Notes: a model not told the origin generated them from the letters alone. Numbered from the stretch's first letter, positions 6,974-14,462 are shown. The stretch is DNA of 21,873 nt from Alphaproteobacteria bacterium UBA6062 (GCA_002428885.1 DIYE01000003.1:1-21873); one strand, 5' to 3'. Numbers and translations are program-made.

Positions 6974-8668
6974 ATGACACGCCATCTTATTACCTCTGCC
7001 TTGCCGTATATCAACGGCGTCAAACATCTGGGTAATCTGGTGGGCTCCATGCTGCCTTCCGATCTCTATGCCCGCTATCTTCGGGCGCAGGGGCATGAGG
7101 TCCTGCTGATTTGTGCAACGGACGAGCATGGCACGCCGGCTGAACTGGCGGCCCGGGAAGCAGGTCTGGAGGTTGCAGATTTCTGTGCGGAGCAGCATGA
7201 AGTACAGGCAAGGCTAGGCGAGGCTTTCTCGCTGTCTTTTGATTACTTCGGTCGTTCATCTTCGCCGCAAAACCGGGAACTGACCCAGCATTTCGGTAAC
7301 AAGCTGTTTGAAAACGGTTTTATCGAAGAGCGGGTGACCAAGCAGGTATTTTCCATTGATGATGATCGTTTCCTGCCGGACCGCTATGTGGAAGGGACCT
7401 GCCCGCATTGCGACTATGACAAGGCGCGCGGGGATCAGTGCGAAAGCTGTACAAGACTGCTGGATCCCACGGATCTGATCAATCCCCGTTCCGCTATCTC
7501 CGGCAGCACCAATTTGGAGGTGCGGGAGAGCAGGCATCTGTTCCTGCTGCAATCCAAACTGTCTGACGAAATTCGGGCCTGGGTGAATAAACACCAGGAC
7601 TGGCCGGTGCTGGTGTCGTCCATTGCACTGAAATGGCTGGATGAAGGACTGCATGACCGGGGCATTACCCGGGATCTGAAATGGGGTGTTCCGGTTGGCC
7701 GTGAAGGCATGGAAGACAAGGTCTATTATGTCTGGTTCGACGCGCCGATCGAATATATCGCCGCCACCTGGGAGTGGGCGGATGAAGACCCGGCAAACCG
7801 GGACTGGAAGTCCTGGTGGTATGAGGCCGATGATGTGCGTTACACCGAGTTCATGGCGAAAGACAATATTCCGTTTCATACGGTGACTTTCCCCGGCACC
7901 CAGCTTGGTAGCCGGGAGCCCTGGAAGATGGTGGATTATATCAAGGGCTTCAACTGGCTGAATTATTATGGTGGCAAGTTCTCCACCAGCCAGAAGCGCG
8001 GCATTTTCATGTCCGATGCCATTGAGATGCTGCCGGCGGATTACTGGCGCTACTATTTGCTGGCCAATGCACCTGAAAATTCGGATTCCAGTTTTACCTG
8101 GGATGGATTTGCCGGTACCTGCAACAAAGACCTGGCCGATACGCTCGGTAACTTTGTGAACCGGATCCTTAAATTCTGCTCCTCCAAATTCGGAGCGGCT
8201 TTGCCTGAGGGGGGAGAGATTGGAGCGCGCGAGGATGAACTCGCGGCAGCGCTGGACAAGCGCCTGGCGGCTTACAACACCTATCTGGAAGAGCTGCAGA
8301 TCCGCAAAGCCATGCAGGAGCTTCGGGCCATCTGGGTTATGGGTAATGAGTATCTGACGGAAGTCGCACCCTGGACAGCGTTCAAAACCGATCCTGAGGC
8401 GGCGGCGGCCAGCCTGCGGACGGCCATTAACCTGATCCGGATTTTTGCGATATTGAGCGCGCCTGTTATTCCAAACGCCTCCCGTCAGCTGTCTGATGCG
8501 CTTGATCTGGACCTTTCGGAAACGGACTGGATTGACGGTGATATGCTGGGTCAGCTAAAGGTCCTGAAAGCCGGTCACGCCTTTACCATTCCGGATGTTC
8601 TGTTCCGTAAAATCAGCGATGATGAGATCGCCGAGTGGGAAGCCAAATTCGGCGGATCTGCAGCCTGA
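6974..8668 (+). CDS. metG: Methionyl-tRNA synthetase
   Basis: Class I synthetase of 564 residues that charges initiator and elongator tRNA-Met in the cytoplasm. The start [19 protein letters not shown] carries the HIGH-type motif as HLGN (18-21). A zinc knuckle CPHC-(9)-CESC occupies 143-159. FPGTQLGS and the [18 protein letters not shown] segment follow, where the catalytic KMSKS signature reads K335-F-S-T-S339. The anticodon-binding helical domain fills the rest; there is no C-terminal tRNA-binding (Arc1p/EMAP-like) extension. The variant signatures mark a lineage different from the E. coli enzyme. The ribosome site at the ATG is weak. Confidence 0.95.
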   Translation: MTRHLITSALPYINGVKHLGNLVGSMLPSDLYARYLRAQGHEVLLICATDEHGTPAELAAREAGLEVADFCAEQHEVQARLGEAFSLSFDYFGRSSSPQNRELTQHFGNKLFENGFIEERVTKQVFSIDDDRFLPDRYVEGTCPHCDYDKARGDQCESCTRLLDPTDLINPRSAISGSTNLEVRESRHLFLLQSKLSDEIRAWVNKHQDWPVLVSSIALKWLDEGLHDRGITRDLKWGVPVGREGMEDKVYYVWFDAPIEYIAATWEWADEDPANRDWKSWWYEADDVRYTEFMAKDNIPFHTVTFPGTQLGSREPWKMVDYIKGFNWLNYYGGKFSTSQKRGIFMSDAIEMLPADYWRYYLLANAPENSDSSFTWDGFAGTCNKDLADTLGNFVNRILKFCSSKFGAALPEGGEIGAREDELAAALDKRLAAYNTYLEELQIRKAMQELRAIWVMGNEYLTEVAPWTAFKTDPEAAAASLRTAINLIRIFAILSAPVIPNASRQLSDALDLDLSETDWIDGDMLGQLKVLKAGHAFTIPDVLFRKISDDEIAEWEAKFGGSAA

Positions 8669-8714
8669 TTCAAGGTTTATTCAGATAAAACTTTACCTAA
8701 ATCGGCGGCTTTAT

Positions 8715-8729
8715 TTAACGCGGATTTAA
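8715..8729 (+). promoter_or_regulatory. CtrA-like box upstream of the tadE operon
   Basis: TTAA-CGCGGAT-TTAA matches the CtrA consensus TTAA-N7-TTAA exactly and ends 46 bp before the tadE start. The wider ATTTAACGCGGATTTAAG differs from the box before cpaB at only two positions. CtrA boxes usually overlap the -35 region of activated promoters, consistent with this spacing. Binding is inferred. Confidence 0.6.
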
Positions 8730-8775
8730 GGACTTTTCGGTAGTTTCGGGCCAGATTAACAGAGGCTCGAAAACC

Positions 8776-9387
8776 ATGCGACGCACCCGCTCCTTAAGCC
8801 GTCTCCTTCGGCGGTTCCGCAAAGACCAGAATGGCGCTACGGCCGTAGAAATGGCCATGGTGGCACCCATGCTGTTCCTGATCCTGTTTGGCATTATCGA
8901 ACTCAGTATGGGGATGTATATCAACACAGTGGTCGAAGGCAGCCTGAGAGAAGCCTCCCGCCTCGGCCTTACCGGCCAGATTCAGCAGGGAACCAGCAAT
9001 GATCAGGCGATTGTTGATATGATCAATGAATCAACCGTCGGAATGCTAAATCTGACAACGGATGATATTGATATGAAGGTCTACGAGAATTTTGAAACCG
9101 TTGGTAAGGGTGAGGAGTATGTTGATCTGGATGGAAATGGTGATTGGACACCGGGTCCACTAACACATGAGGGTACTGACTATCCGGGAGGAGAGCCTTG
9201 GACGGAGATTAATGGTAACGGTACCTGGGATGCAGATCTCGGTGAGGCCGGACTGGGTGGGCAGGGTGATATCGTCCTTTATACGGTGACCTATAACTGG
9301 AATTTTCTCAGTGGTCAGATCATCCCTGTTTTAAACGGAACTATTCCTCTTTCCGCGTCCATTGTAGTGCAGAATGAACCCTTTTGA
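8776..9387 (+). CDS. tadE: TadE-family pseudopilin with acidic DxDGNG-type loops
   Basis: A 203-residue minor pseudopilin of the Tad pilus. A basic leader (MRRTRSLSRLLRRFRKDQNG) ends at Gly20, the cleavage site for the CpaA-type prepilin peptidase, followed by ATAVEMAMVAPMLFLILFGII with Glu25 at the +5 position needed for processing and assembly. The periplasmic part has two aspartate/asparagine-rich loops, DLDGNGDW (117-124) and EINGNGTW (144-151), which resemble calcium-binding loops (inference). It is followed after 53 bp by a second TadE-like gene on the same strand. The CtrA-like box lies just upstream. Confidence 0.9.
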   Translation: MRRTRSLSRLLRRFRKDQNGATAVEMAMVAPMLFLILFGIIELSMGMYINTVVEGSLREASRLGLTGQIQQGTSNDQAIVDMINESTVGMLNLTTDDIDMKVYENFETVGKGEEYVDLDGNGDWTPGPLTHEGTDYPGGEPWTEINGNGTWDADLGEAGLGGQGDIVLYTVTYNWNFLSGQIIPVLNGTIPLSASIVVQNEPF

Positions 9388-9440
9388 GGCGGTCTTCTGC
9401 TTTAGGTTATAAAAACAATTAAATTCAGGATGATAGTAGA

Positions 9441-10070
9441 ATGAAAAAAATGCTAGCAACCCTGGCAGCACGCTCTGGCAAACTGGTTGTTTCCTTTGTC
9501 AGCAGCCGTCGCGGTGTCGCCATGACTGAATTCGCCATGATGTTACCGATCTTGATGGTGATCGCAGCTGGTAGCTTTGAAGTGGCCCGTTATGCTCTTA
9601 TCATGCAAAAGCTAGACAGAATTGTTGCTACCTTGTCTGATCTGGTGGCCCGTTCTGGCTCAGAAAACATGACGGAGCTGCAGATATCAAATATTCTGGA
9701 TTCCGCATACTATATGGCGCGCCCTTTTGACATCAATGGGGAGAGCATGATGATCCTCACTTCTGTTGAAGGACGTAACAACCAAGCGCCTTTTATACTG
9801 AGCCAGAGGATAGAAGGAGGCGTCAGCGGTAAGGAAAGTCCTGTCGGTACAGCCGTCAATGGCGACGCAACACTACCGCCTGCTTTCCCGGATAATGGTG
9901 GTGGAGAAACGCTTGCCGATGGTGAAACACTTATTGTTGCTGAGCTCTTCTACAGTTATTCGCCTTATCTGGTAGGAGATTTAGGTTTCTTCGAGGATCA
10001 GGTTTTTTACCGATCAGCTTATTTTCGGCCACGATTTACAGATAGGATAACCTTTCCGGTCGCTCCCTAA
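9441..10070 (+). CDS. tadF: TadE/TadF-like pseudopilin
   Basis: A 209-residue pseudopilin. The cleavage region is SSRRG|VAMTEFAMMLPILMVIAAG, with Gly25 before the cut and Glu30 at +5, then one membrane helix and a periplasmic domain. EVARYALIMQKLDRIVATLSDLVAR matches the stretch after the helix in many alphaproteobacterial TadE/TadF proteins. It pairs with the gene upstream as the two minor pseudopilins of the apparatus. A terminator follows at 10090. Choosing TadF rather than a second TadE rests on position more than on sequence, so the symbol is tentative. Good start: ATGAAAAAAATG, preceded by a weak AGGATGA. Confidence 0.85.
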   Translation: MKKMLATLAARSGKLVVSFVSSRRGVAMTEFAMMLPILMVIAAGSFEVARYALIMQKLDRIVATLSDLVARSGSENMTELQISNILDSAYYMARPFDINGESMMILTSVEGRNNQAPFILSQRIEGGVSGKESPVGTAVNGDATLPPAFPDNGGGETLADGETLIVAELFYSYSPYLVGDLGFFEDQVFYRSAYFRPRFTDRITFPVAP

Positions 10071-10089
10071 GTTCCTTTAGCCTCATGCT

Positions 10090-10117
10090 AACCCGGCCCT
10101 CAAAGGCCGGGTTTCTT
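10090..10117 (+). terminator. Terminator of the tadE-tadF unit
   Basis: AACCCGGCC (10090-10098) pairs with GGCCGGGTT (10105-10113) around a 6-nt loop and is followed by TCTT. The stem is G/C-rich but the T-tract short. It lies 20 bp after the stop codon. Confidence 0.75.
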
Positions 10118-10201
10118 GTGCGCAGGTAGAGATAGGGTGTTTGGCAGATGCACTAGTCTTGGGGAGTAAAACACTGGGTGAGAGGACGAGTTTCTAGAAA
10201 G

Positions 10202-10234
10202 AAAAACGGCCTCCCTGTCATAGGGAGGCCGTTT
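10202..10234 (-). terminator. Terminator of tadG
   Basis: AAACGGCCTCCC (10204-10215) pairs with GGGAGGCCGTTT (10223-10234); in the minus direction the stem ends in TTTTTC. It is 20 bp past the tadG stop and faces the tadE-tadF terminator, so the two convergent units are insulated from each other. Confidence 0.88.
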
Positions 10235-10253
10235 CTACTGTTTAGAATATTCT

Positions 10254-11807
10254 TTATTTAGAGATGCGAAGGTTACTGAGCTCTTCACCAATGGTGTTAA
10301 AGTCATTGATCAGAGCAGTTGCAGTTGCTGCCTTGAAGTAATGCTTGGGTGAGGTTGCGCAGTTTCTAAACAGGTTTTCATTGCCACTGACAAAGATCAC
10401 TGTATAGATAATAACACCCTGAGCTTTCATATTCTCACAGGCAGCCGCAGTTTTCGTGTCATCCATGGTTTTATACGTGGAGCCGGAGTTGTCACCCGTC
10501 AGTGTGCCGGAGCCATCATCTGCATAGAGTGGGTTATGGTCTGGATGACCGGTCGGTTTCCCTAACTGCTTTTGTCGGCCATACGCATGATATATTCCAT
10601 AAGTACCCAGTGTATTCTCACCATCCGTCATCAGGACAACAACCTTATCCATAAAGTCTTCGCCATAATTCAGGGGAAGGCCTGTATAGCCTGAAGGAAT
10701 ATTGACAGTTGAGGAGTTATACCAGGCTCCATTCCAACGGGGGGAAATCGCCCGCCATCCCCAGACGAGGCCCACTTGTACGGCTGTGGCGCCGGAGGCT
10801 TCCATATCGTCGATATGATCCTTAATCGTCGTTTTCTCTGCCGTCAATGGAAGAATCGGCGGCGGGCAATAACGGTTTGGATTGCTGGTATTTTGAACAT
10901 ATTTACCCTGAGAGCTGCTCCAGGATGTTGTTGTATAGAAATAGGGAATGAAGTCTTCATTCGGCGGATCATCACTAAGGTCCTGAGTGCCGCCCATCAG
11001 ATGGTCCCGCATCTCAACGCAACCTTCCCATCCGTACACAGTGTCATTGGATCCATTAAGGTCCACATCGAAACCAAGCGAAGTGTTGGTGCTGTCGCTG
11101 GTAAAAATACTGCCAGCATTGGTCAGCAAGTTGTTTCGGTCAGCTTGCGGTAAAAAACCAATATTATGCGGTCCGACATTGACCTGAGTGGTATAGGGAA
11201 CAACGCTGACCCAGAGCTTGTCTTTTGTCTCGTCGGTTCCGTAAAGAATATCTACAAGGTTCTTGGAGGCTTGTTTTAAAGTCTCAAGACGCTTGGTGCC
11301 GGATGTGTAGTAATCCATGGAGCCTGTATTATCGAGAACAAGAACCAGTTCCATGCCTCGATTTTCACGATTGATCTCGGTAGTTGCGCCTAGGGTTAAG
11401 GATGAGAAGCCAAGGACATTCATAAAAGAAGTATCCATGTCCACATCTGCTGATAATGTCACTCTTTCCCGTGTCGCATCCCAACTGACTGTAGATGCAT
11501 CCATGGTGATTGGGCTTGTCCCCATGTAACCGCTTGGAAAGTTAGCATCAAAATACTTTTGAGCATCTGCATAGATTTCCGCGTCACTAGCAAAAATGTT
11601 ACGCCCTGCGGCAAGACCTGCGGCATCGAGAGCTGTCGATAGCTTCGATTTAAGCACATAGGCGCGGGCCAGGTCGACCGACATACCAATGGTGCCAAGA
11701 ATTGGTATGGCAGCCATCGCAATAATGACGGCAGAAACACCGCTTGTGTCCTTTGCAAATCCGCGCATGCGAGTTCTAAGAAAAGATGAAAGTTCTGAAT
11801 ATCTCAT
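10254..11807 (-). CDS. tadG: TadG-like pilus assembly protein with VWA domain
   Basis: A 517-residue protein of the Tad locus. The N-terminus has a TadE/TadG-type membrane segment (SGVSAVIIAMAAIPILGTIGMSVDLARAY), but Glu+5 of true pseudopilins is replaced by Ile28, as is common in TadG. A von Willebrand A domain begins at MELVLVLDNTGSM, with a MIDAS-type motif D159-N-T-G-S163 (DxTxS variant), and continues to VVVLMTDGENT. Long Ser/Thr/Asn-rich insertions lie between. It probably acts in the periplasm at pilus assembly or adhesion. The gene diverges from flp. Upstream, a TTAA-N6-TTAA sequence ends 59 bp from the start, close to the geometry of the CtrA-like boxes elsewhere. Confidence 0.9.
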   Translation of the reverse strand: MRYSELSSFLRTRMRGFAKDTSGVSAVIIAMAAIPILGTIGMSVDLARAYVLKSKLSTALDAAGLAAGRNIFASDAEIYADAQKYFDANFPSGYMGTSPITMDASTVSWDATRERVTLSADVDMDTSFMNVLGFSSLTLGATTEINRENRGMELVLVLDNTGSMDYYTSGTKRLETLKQASKNLVDILYGTDETKDKLWVSVVPYTTQVNVGPHNIGFLPQADRNNLLTNAGSIFTSDSTNTSLGFDVDLNGSNDTVYGWEGCVEMRDHLMGGTQDLSDDPPNEDFIPYFYTTTSWSSSQGKYVQNTSNPNRYCPPPILPLTAEKTTIKDHIDDMEASGATAVQVGLVWGWRAISPRWNGAWYNSSTVNIPSGYTGLPLNYGEDFMDKVVVLMTDGENTLGTYGIYHAYGRQKQLGKPTGHPDHNPLYADDGSGTLTGDNSGSTYKTMDDTKTAAACENMKAQGVIIYTVIFVSGNENLFRNCATSPKHYFKAATATALINDFNTIGEELSNLRISK

Positions 11808-11866
11808 ATTGACTACCAGTAATAATGAAAGACAGCCGGTTATGAGATGTTCTACAACTGAAAGTC

Positions 11867-11880
11867 TTAACTTACGTTAA
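11867..11880 (-). promoter_or_regulatory. Near-match to the CtrA box upstream of tadG
   Basis: In the minus direction this reads TTTAACGTAAGTTAAG: TTAA-N6-TTAA, one base short of the N7 spacing. The left half TTTAACG is the same as in the tadE and cpaB boxes, and it lies about 60 bp before the tadG start as they do before theirs. With N6 spacing, CtrA binding would be weaker or absent. Confidence 0.3.
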
Positions 11881-12310
11881 AGATATCAGTTCAATTTCTA
11901 TAAATTTATATTAAAGTATTTTTTTTATTTTATTATTGAAAGAATATTATAGTTAAGATTTAGTTTAAAGGATTTTAAAATTTAAAATTAAATAATAATT
12001 AAATAAAACCGAAGTATTTAATATGATTATTATTTTGTAATTTGATATATATAAAATTTTATGCAATATGTTTGCATGTTTTTTTCAAAAAAATACTCTG
12101 TTTAACTATTGATTAATTATTTAGGTTCAAATTCCTAATCAGCGCGAGGCAAGTTGAAGCTTGGAAAGCGCTTTAACATATAAAGGGCTTTTCAAGGCTC
12201 AGCATAACGCAAGCTAAGGAAGTCTGAAGAGCGAGGGGTTCAACCCTCGGATTAAAGCCAAGTTTTGATGTTCAGGATTTTGTCCTGTAGCTTAGGTTAG
12301 GAGATTAAAG
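11881..12310 (+). promoter_or_regulatory. A/T-rich tadG-flp intergenic region with CtrA-like boxes and structured flp leader
   Basis: No gene is seen here. Positions 11881-12130 are extremely A/T-rich. Two TTAA-N7-TTAA sequences occur: 11988-12002 (all A/T, likely chance) and 12102-12116 (TTAA-CTATTGA-TTAA), the better CtrA candidate. From about 12131 the DNA is of normal composition and looks like a transcribed leader: a stem CTTGGAAAGCGCTTT (12160-12174) with AAAGGGCTTTTCAAG (12182-12196), one mismatch and one G-U, and a second stem CGAGGG/CCCTCG (12232-12237/12244-12249). The flp ribosome site AGGAG ends nine bases before its ATG. In Caulobacter the pilin promoter is activated by CtrA (known); use here is inferred. 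Confidence 0.55.
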
Positions 12311-12544
12311 ATGTTTAAAATGGTTCGTTCATTTCTTAAAGATGAATCTGGTGCAACAGCTATTGAATACGGTCTGATTGCTGCGCTTGTTGCTCTGGCT
12401 GGTGTTGCAGCCTTTACCGCTCTTGGTGGTAGTGTTCAGGCTTCTTTCCAAGGAGTAGGCGATGAATTGTGTGAATCAATTAATGGTGCTGGCTCTACTG
12501 CTGATGGAACTGGTTGTACGGCAGCATCCGGAGGCAATGGCTAA
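12311..12544 (+). CDS. flp: Flp-type (type IVb) major pilin
   Basis: A 77-residue prepilin, the probable main subunit of the Tad pilus. Leader MFKMVRSFLKDESG is cut after Gly14 by CpaA, giving ATAIEYGLIAALVALAGVAAF with the Flp signature Glu19-Tyr20. After the helix the C-terminus is hydrophilic and Gly/Ser/Thr-rich with two cysteines, Cys54 and Cys69, which could form a disulfide loop. A strong AGGAG precedes the ATG, and a long structured leader lies upstream, consistent with high expression. The last 12 sense codons before the final Asn-Gly are repeated in frame 66 bp downstream. Confidence 0.96.
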   Translation: MFKMVRSFLKDESGATAIEYGLIAALVALAGVAAFTALGGSVQASFQGVGDELCESINGAGSTADGTGCTAASGGNG

Positions 12545-12601
12545 CAAACTGACAAAGTTTAACTAGCTGATGGAACTGGTTGTACGGCAACATCCGGAGG
12601 C
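12500..12601 (+). repeat. 36-bp direct repeat of the flp 3' end
   Basis: Copy 1 (12500-12535) codes ADGTGCTAASGG, residues 64-75 of Flp. Copy 2 (12566-12601) differs at one base and reads ADGTGCTATSGG followed by Trp-stop. The 66-bp offset is 22 codons, so the copies are in the same frame, separated by two TAA stops at 12542 and 12557. Recombination or slippage between them would delete 66 bp and change the Flp ending from Asn-Gly to Trp. Confidence 0.9.
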
Positions 12602-12625
12602 TGGTAGCCCATATTTATCCAGTAC

Positions 12626-12658
12626 AAAAGGGCCGCTTATTTCGAGCGGCCCTTTTTT
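12626..12658 (+). terminator. Rho-independent terminator after flp
   Basis: AAAAGGGCCGCT (12626-12637) pairs with AGCGGCCCTTTT (12645-12656), loop TATTTCG, ending in six T. It separates flp from the second pilin gene and cpaA, so those are read by partial read-through or from their own promoter. Confidence 0.93.
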
Positions 12659-12689
12659 AAATCAACCGAATCGATTGCGGGAGGTCAAA

Positions 12690-12893
12690 ATGGATATATT
12701 TGTTTGCTATTTGGCAGATAGAAGTGGAGCAACTTCTATTGAGTACGGGTTAATCGCATTTCTTATCGGATTAGCGGGGATTCTCGCGTTCGCAGCGTTG
12801 GGTGCAGGTGTGTCGGGTACTTTTTTGGGAGTACAGGAAGATTTTTGTGACGCTGTGAATACGGTAGCCAATATATGCGAATCTTCAGAATAG
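12690..12893 (+). CDS. flp2: Second Flp-type (type IVb) pilin
   Basis: A 67-residue prepilin paralogue. Leader MDIFVCYLADRSG is cut after Gly13; the mature N-terminus ATSIEYGLIAFLIGLAGILAF has Glu18-Tyr19. The C-terminus is shorter than in Flp, with two cysteines (Cys53, Cys63). The ATG at 12690 was chosen because GGGAGGT stands six bases upstream; a longer in-frame reading from 12570 would run through the flp terminator. It lies 31 bp past that terminator and 69 bp before cpaA. It could be a minor or tip subunit, or an alternative major pilin expressed at a lower level. Confidence 0.92.
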   Translation: MDIFVCYLADRSGATSIEYGLIAFLIGLAGILAFAALGAGVSGTFLGVQEDFCDAVNTVANICESSE

Positions 12894-12962
12894 ACTCATT
12901 TGATTTTGGAAAAATTTTAACCTCTAGCTGATACCAAGTTCAATGAGATTTGTTAGAGAACG

Positions 12963-13484
12963 GTGGGTATGTTGGTTGAATATATTTTCATAGTTTCAGT
13001 TATTTTAGCGCTCCTGTTAGCGGCGTATGCAGCATGGAGTGATCTTAAGAGTCTTACGATTCCTAATTGGATCTCCCTAGGGATTTGTCTACTTTTTCCT
13101 GTAGCCGTTGTTTTCTCTCCACAGGAAATAAACTGGTTGTGGTCTGTCGCTGTTTTTACTGGTGTCCTATGTGTAGGGTTCTGCCTGTTTGCTATTGGAG
13201 CGCTTGGAGGGGGGGATATCAAACTACTAGCCGCTTTATCACTTTGGGCTGGTTTATCAGGAATCTTTCCTTTTCTCCTTACTACTGTACTTGCTGGAGG
13301 AGGGCTTGTGATAATCATCGTGATTTCTCATGCTCTCAAGCGTACATCTATAGAAAGTGGGTTTTTAATAAATCTTAGAAACGCAATACGAGCGGATTTA
13401 TCGGTTCCTTATGGTGTGGCAATTGCACTCGGCAGCATCACCATCTTTTACCATTACGCACTACTTTCAAACCTCATCAAATAA
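12963..13484 (+). CDS. cpaA: CpaA/TadV prepilin peptidase
   Basis: A 173-residue polytopic membrane aspartate protease (A24 family) that cleaves the leaders of Flp pilins and TadE-type proteins. The two catalytic aspartates are in WSDLKSLTIPN (about residue 27) and GALGGGDIKLL (about residue 86, the GxGD motif). About five hydrophobic segments cover the chain. As in other CpaA/TadV enzymes, the cytoplasmic methylase domain of larger PilD-type peptidases is absent. The first in-frame start is GTG at 12963 and an ATG follows at 12969; neither has a textbook ribosome site (GAGA upstream). A/T content is higher than in cpaB-tadC. Confidence 0.94.
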   Translation: MGMLVEYIFIVSVILALLLAAYAAWSDLKSLTIPNWISLGICLLFPVAVVFSPQEINWLWSVAVFTGVLCVGFCLFAIGALGGGDIKLLAALSLWAGLSGIFPFLLTTVLAGGGLVIIIVISHALKRTSIESGFLINLRNAIRADLSVPYGVAIALGSITIFYHYALLSNLIK

Positions 13485-13493
13485 TTTCCTGAT

Positions 13494-13508
13494 TTAACGG
13501 GAATTTAA
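13494..13508 (+). promoter_or_regulatory. CtrA-like box upstream of the cpaB-tadC operon
   Basis: TTAA-CGGGAAT-TTAA fits the CtrA consensus exactly and ends 49 bp before the cpaB start. The wider ATTTAACGGGAATTTAAG is almost the same as the box before tadE, at nearly the same distance from its gene. It suggests a separate promoter for the seven-gene assembly operon under the same control. Confidence 0.62.
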
Positions 13509-13557
13509 GTAGTGCCAAGTTACCTTAAGAATCATTTTAATTGCTGGAACCAAGGTT

Positions 13558-14448
13558 ATGGCACGTAAACTTATATTGGTCATGTTTGCCCTGTTAATCG
13601 CCGGATCGACCGTCTGGTTTGTTCGCAACTGGGCAGGGAATCAAAACCAACCGGTTATTAATCAGGTAACAGAACTGAAGGTGGAAAAAGCTAGGCCGAC
13701 AGTCGAGATTCTGGTGGCCGCAGCAAATTTACCTGCCGGTACGTTGGTGCGGGATGAACATGTCACCTGGCAGCCGTGGCCGGAAGGTGAGGAAATTGAA
13801 GAAAAGTATGTGGTTAAAGACAAGCGGCCTCTGGAAGATCTTATGGGGACCGTTGTGCGGCAAGGTATCGCGAGCGGTGAGCCGATTACTGATGGTCGTC
13901 TGGTAAAACCTGGTCAAAGCGGGTTTTTGGCTGCGGTACTTAAACCGGGTACGCGGGCTATTTCTATCGAAGTTAATGCCACTTCTGGTGTTGCCGGTTT
14001 TGTTTTCCCGGGGGATCGGGTTGATTTGATTCTGACATTGAATGTTTCCCAGGGTGGTGAAGAAGGTGAGGGGACGATGTCTCGCGCCAGTGAAACCATT
14101 TTGACGGATGTCAGGGTTGTAGCTATGGATCAGTCCACCAACGATCAGGATCAGCAAGCTTCTGTTCGCGGGGTGGCGACTCTTGAGGTTAGTCCCAAGG
14201 AAGCCGAGATTGTTTCCTTGAGCCGTGAACTGGGCCGACTGTCCTTATCTCTTCGCAGTATTGCGCGCATAGAAGATACACAGAAATCAAAAGACGGTAA
14301 TCCGGTTATGAAAAAGGAACGTGGTAAAGGTTATACCCGTGACAGTGATGTCAGTGCCCTTATTTCTCCGCCTGTTGGAGGTACCGGTGTGGCGAAGAAG
14401 GTCAATATTTATCGGGCGGGCACGCTCGAACAGCAGTCATTTGAATAA
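13558..14448 (+). CDS. cpaB: CpaB/RcpC pilus assembly protein
   Basis: A 296-residue inner-membrane-anchored periplasmic protein. Residues 4-24 are the single membrane segment. Next comes an SAF-like domain (VEILVAAANLPAGTLVRDEHVTWQPWP) and then the RcpC-type domain (LKPGTRAISIEVNATSGVAGFVFPGDRVDLILT), characteristic of CpaB. Family proteins interact with the secretin and help gate it. It is the first gene of the operon; cpaC begins 14 bp after its stop. The ribosome site is modest (GGAACCAAGG just before the ATG). Confidence 0.95.
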   Translation: MARKLILVMFALLIAGSTVWFVRNWAGNQNQPVINQVTELKVEKARPTVEILVAAANLPAGTLVRDEHVTWQPWPEGEEIEEKYVVKDKRPLEDLMGTVVRQGIASGEPITDGRLVKPGQSGFLAAVLKPGTRAISIEVNATSGVAGFVFPGDRVDLILTLNVSQGGEEGEGTMSRASETILTDVRVVAMDQSTNDQDQQASVRGVATLEVSPKEAEIVSLSRELGRLSLSLRSIARIEDTQKSKDGNPVMKKERGKGYTRDSDVSALISPPVGGTGVAKKVNIYRAGTLEQQSFE

Positions 14449-14462
14449 GGGGGCTTTGTCCA

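Noticed and set aside
11988..12002. TTAA-N7-TTAA match in the tadG-flp region.
   Set aside because: It consists only of A and T inside an almost pure A/T stretch, where such matches are expected by chance; I rely on the other sites instead.
12232..12249. GGGGTTCAACCC resembles a tRNA T-arm.
   Set aside because: The loop has six rather than seven bases with the outer arms paired, and no acceptor, D or anticodon arms can be drawn around it.
12570..12689. An extended N-terminus for the second pilin starting at 12570.
   Set aside because: It would translate the flp repeat and terminator hairpin and bury the prepilin leader; ATG 12690 has a strong ribosome site and gives a normal leader.
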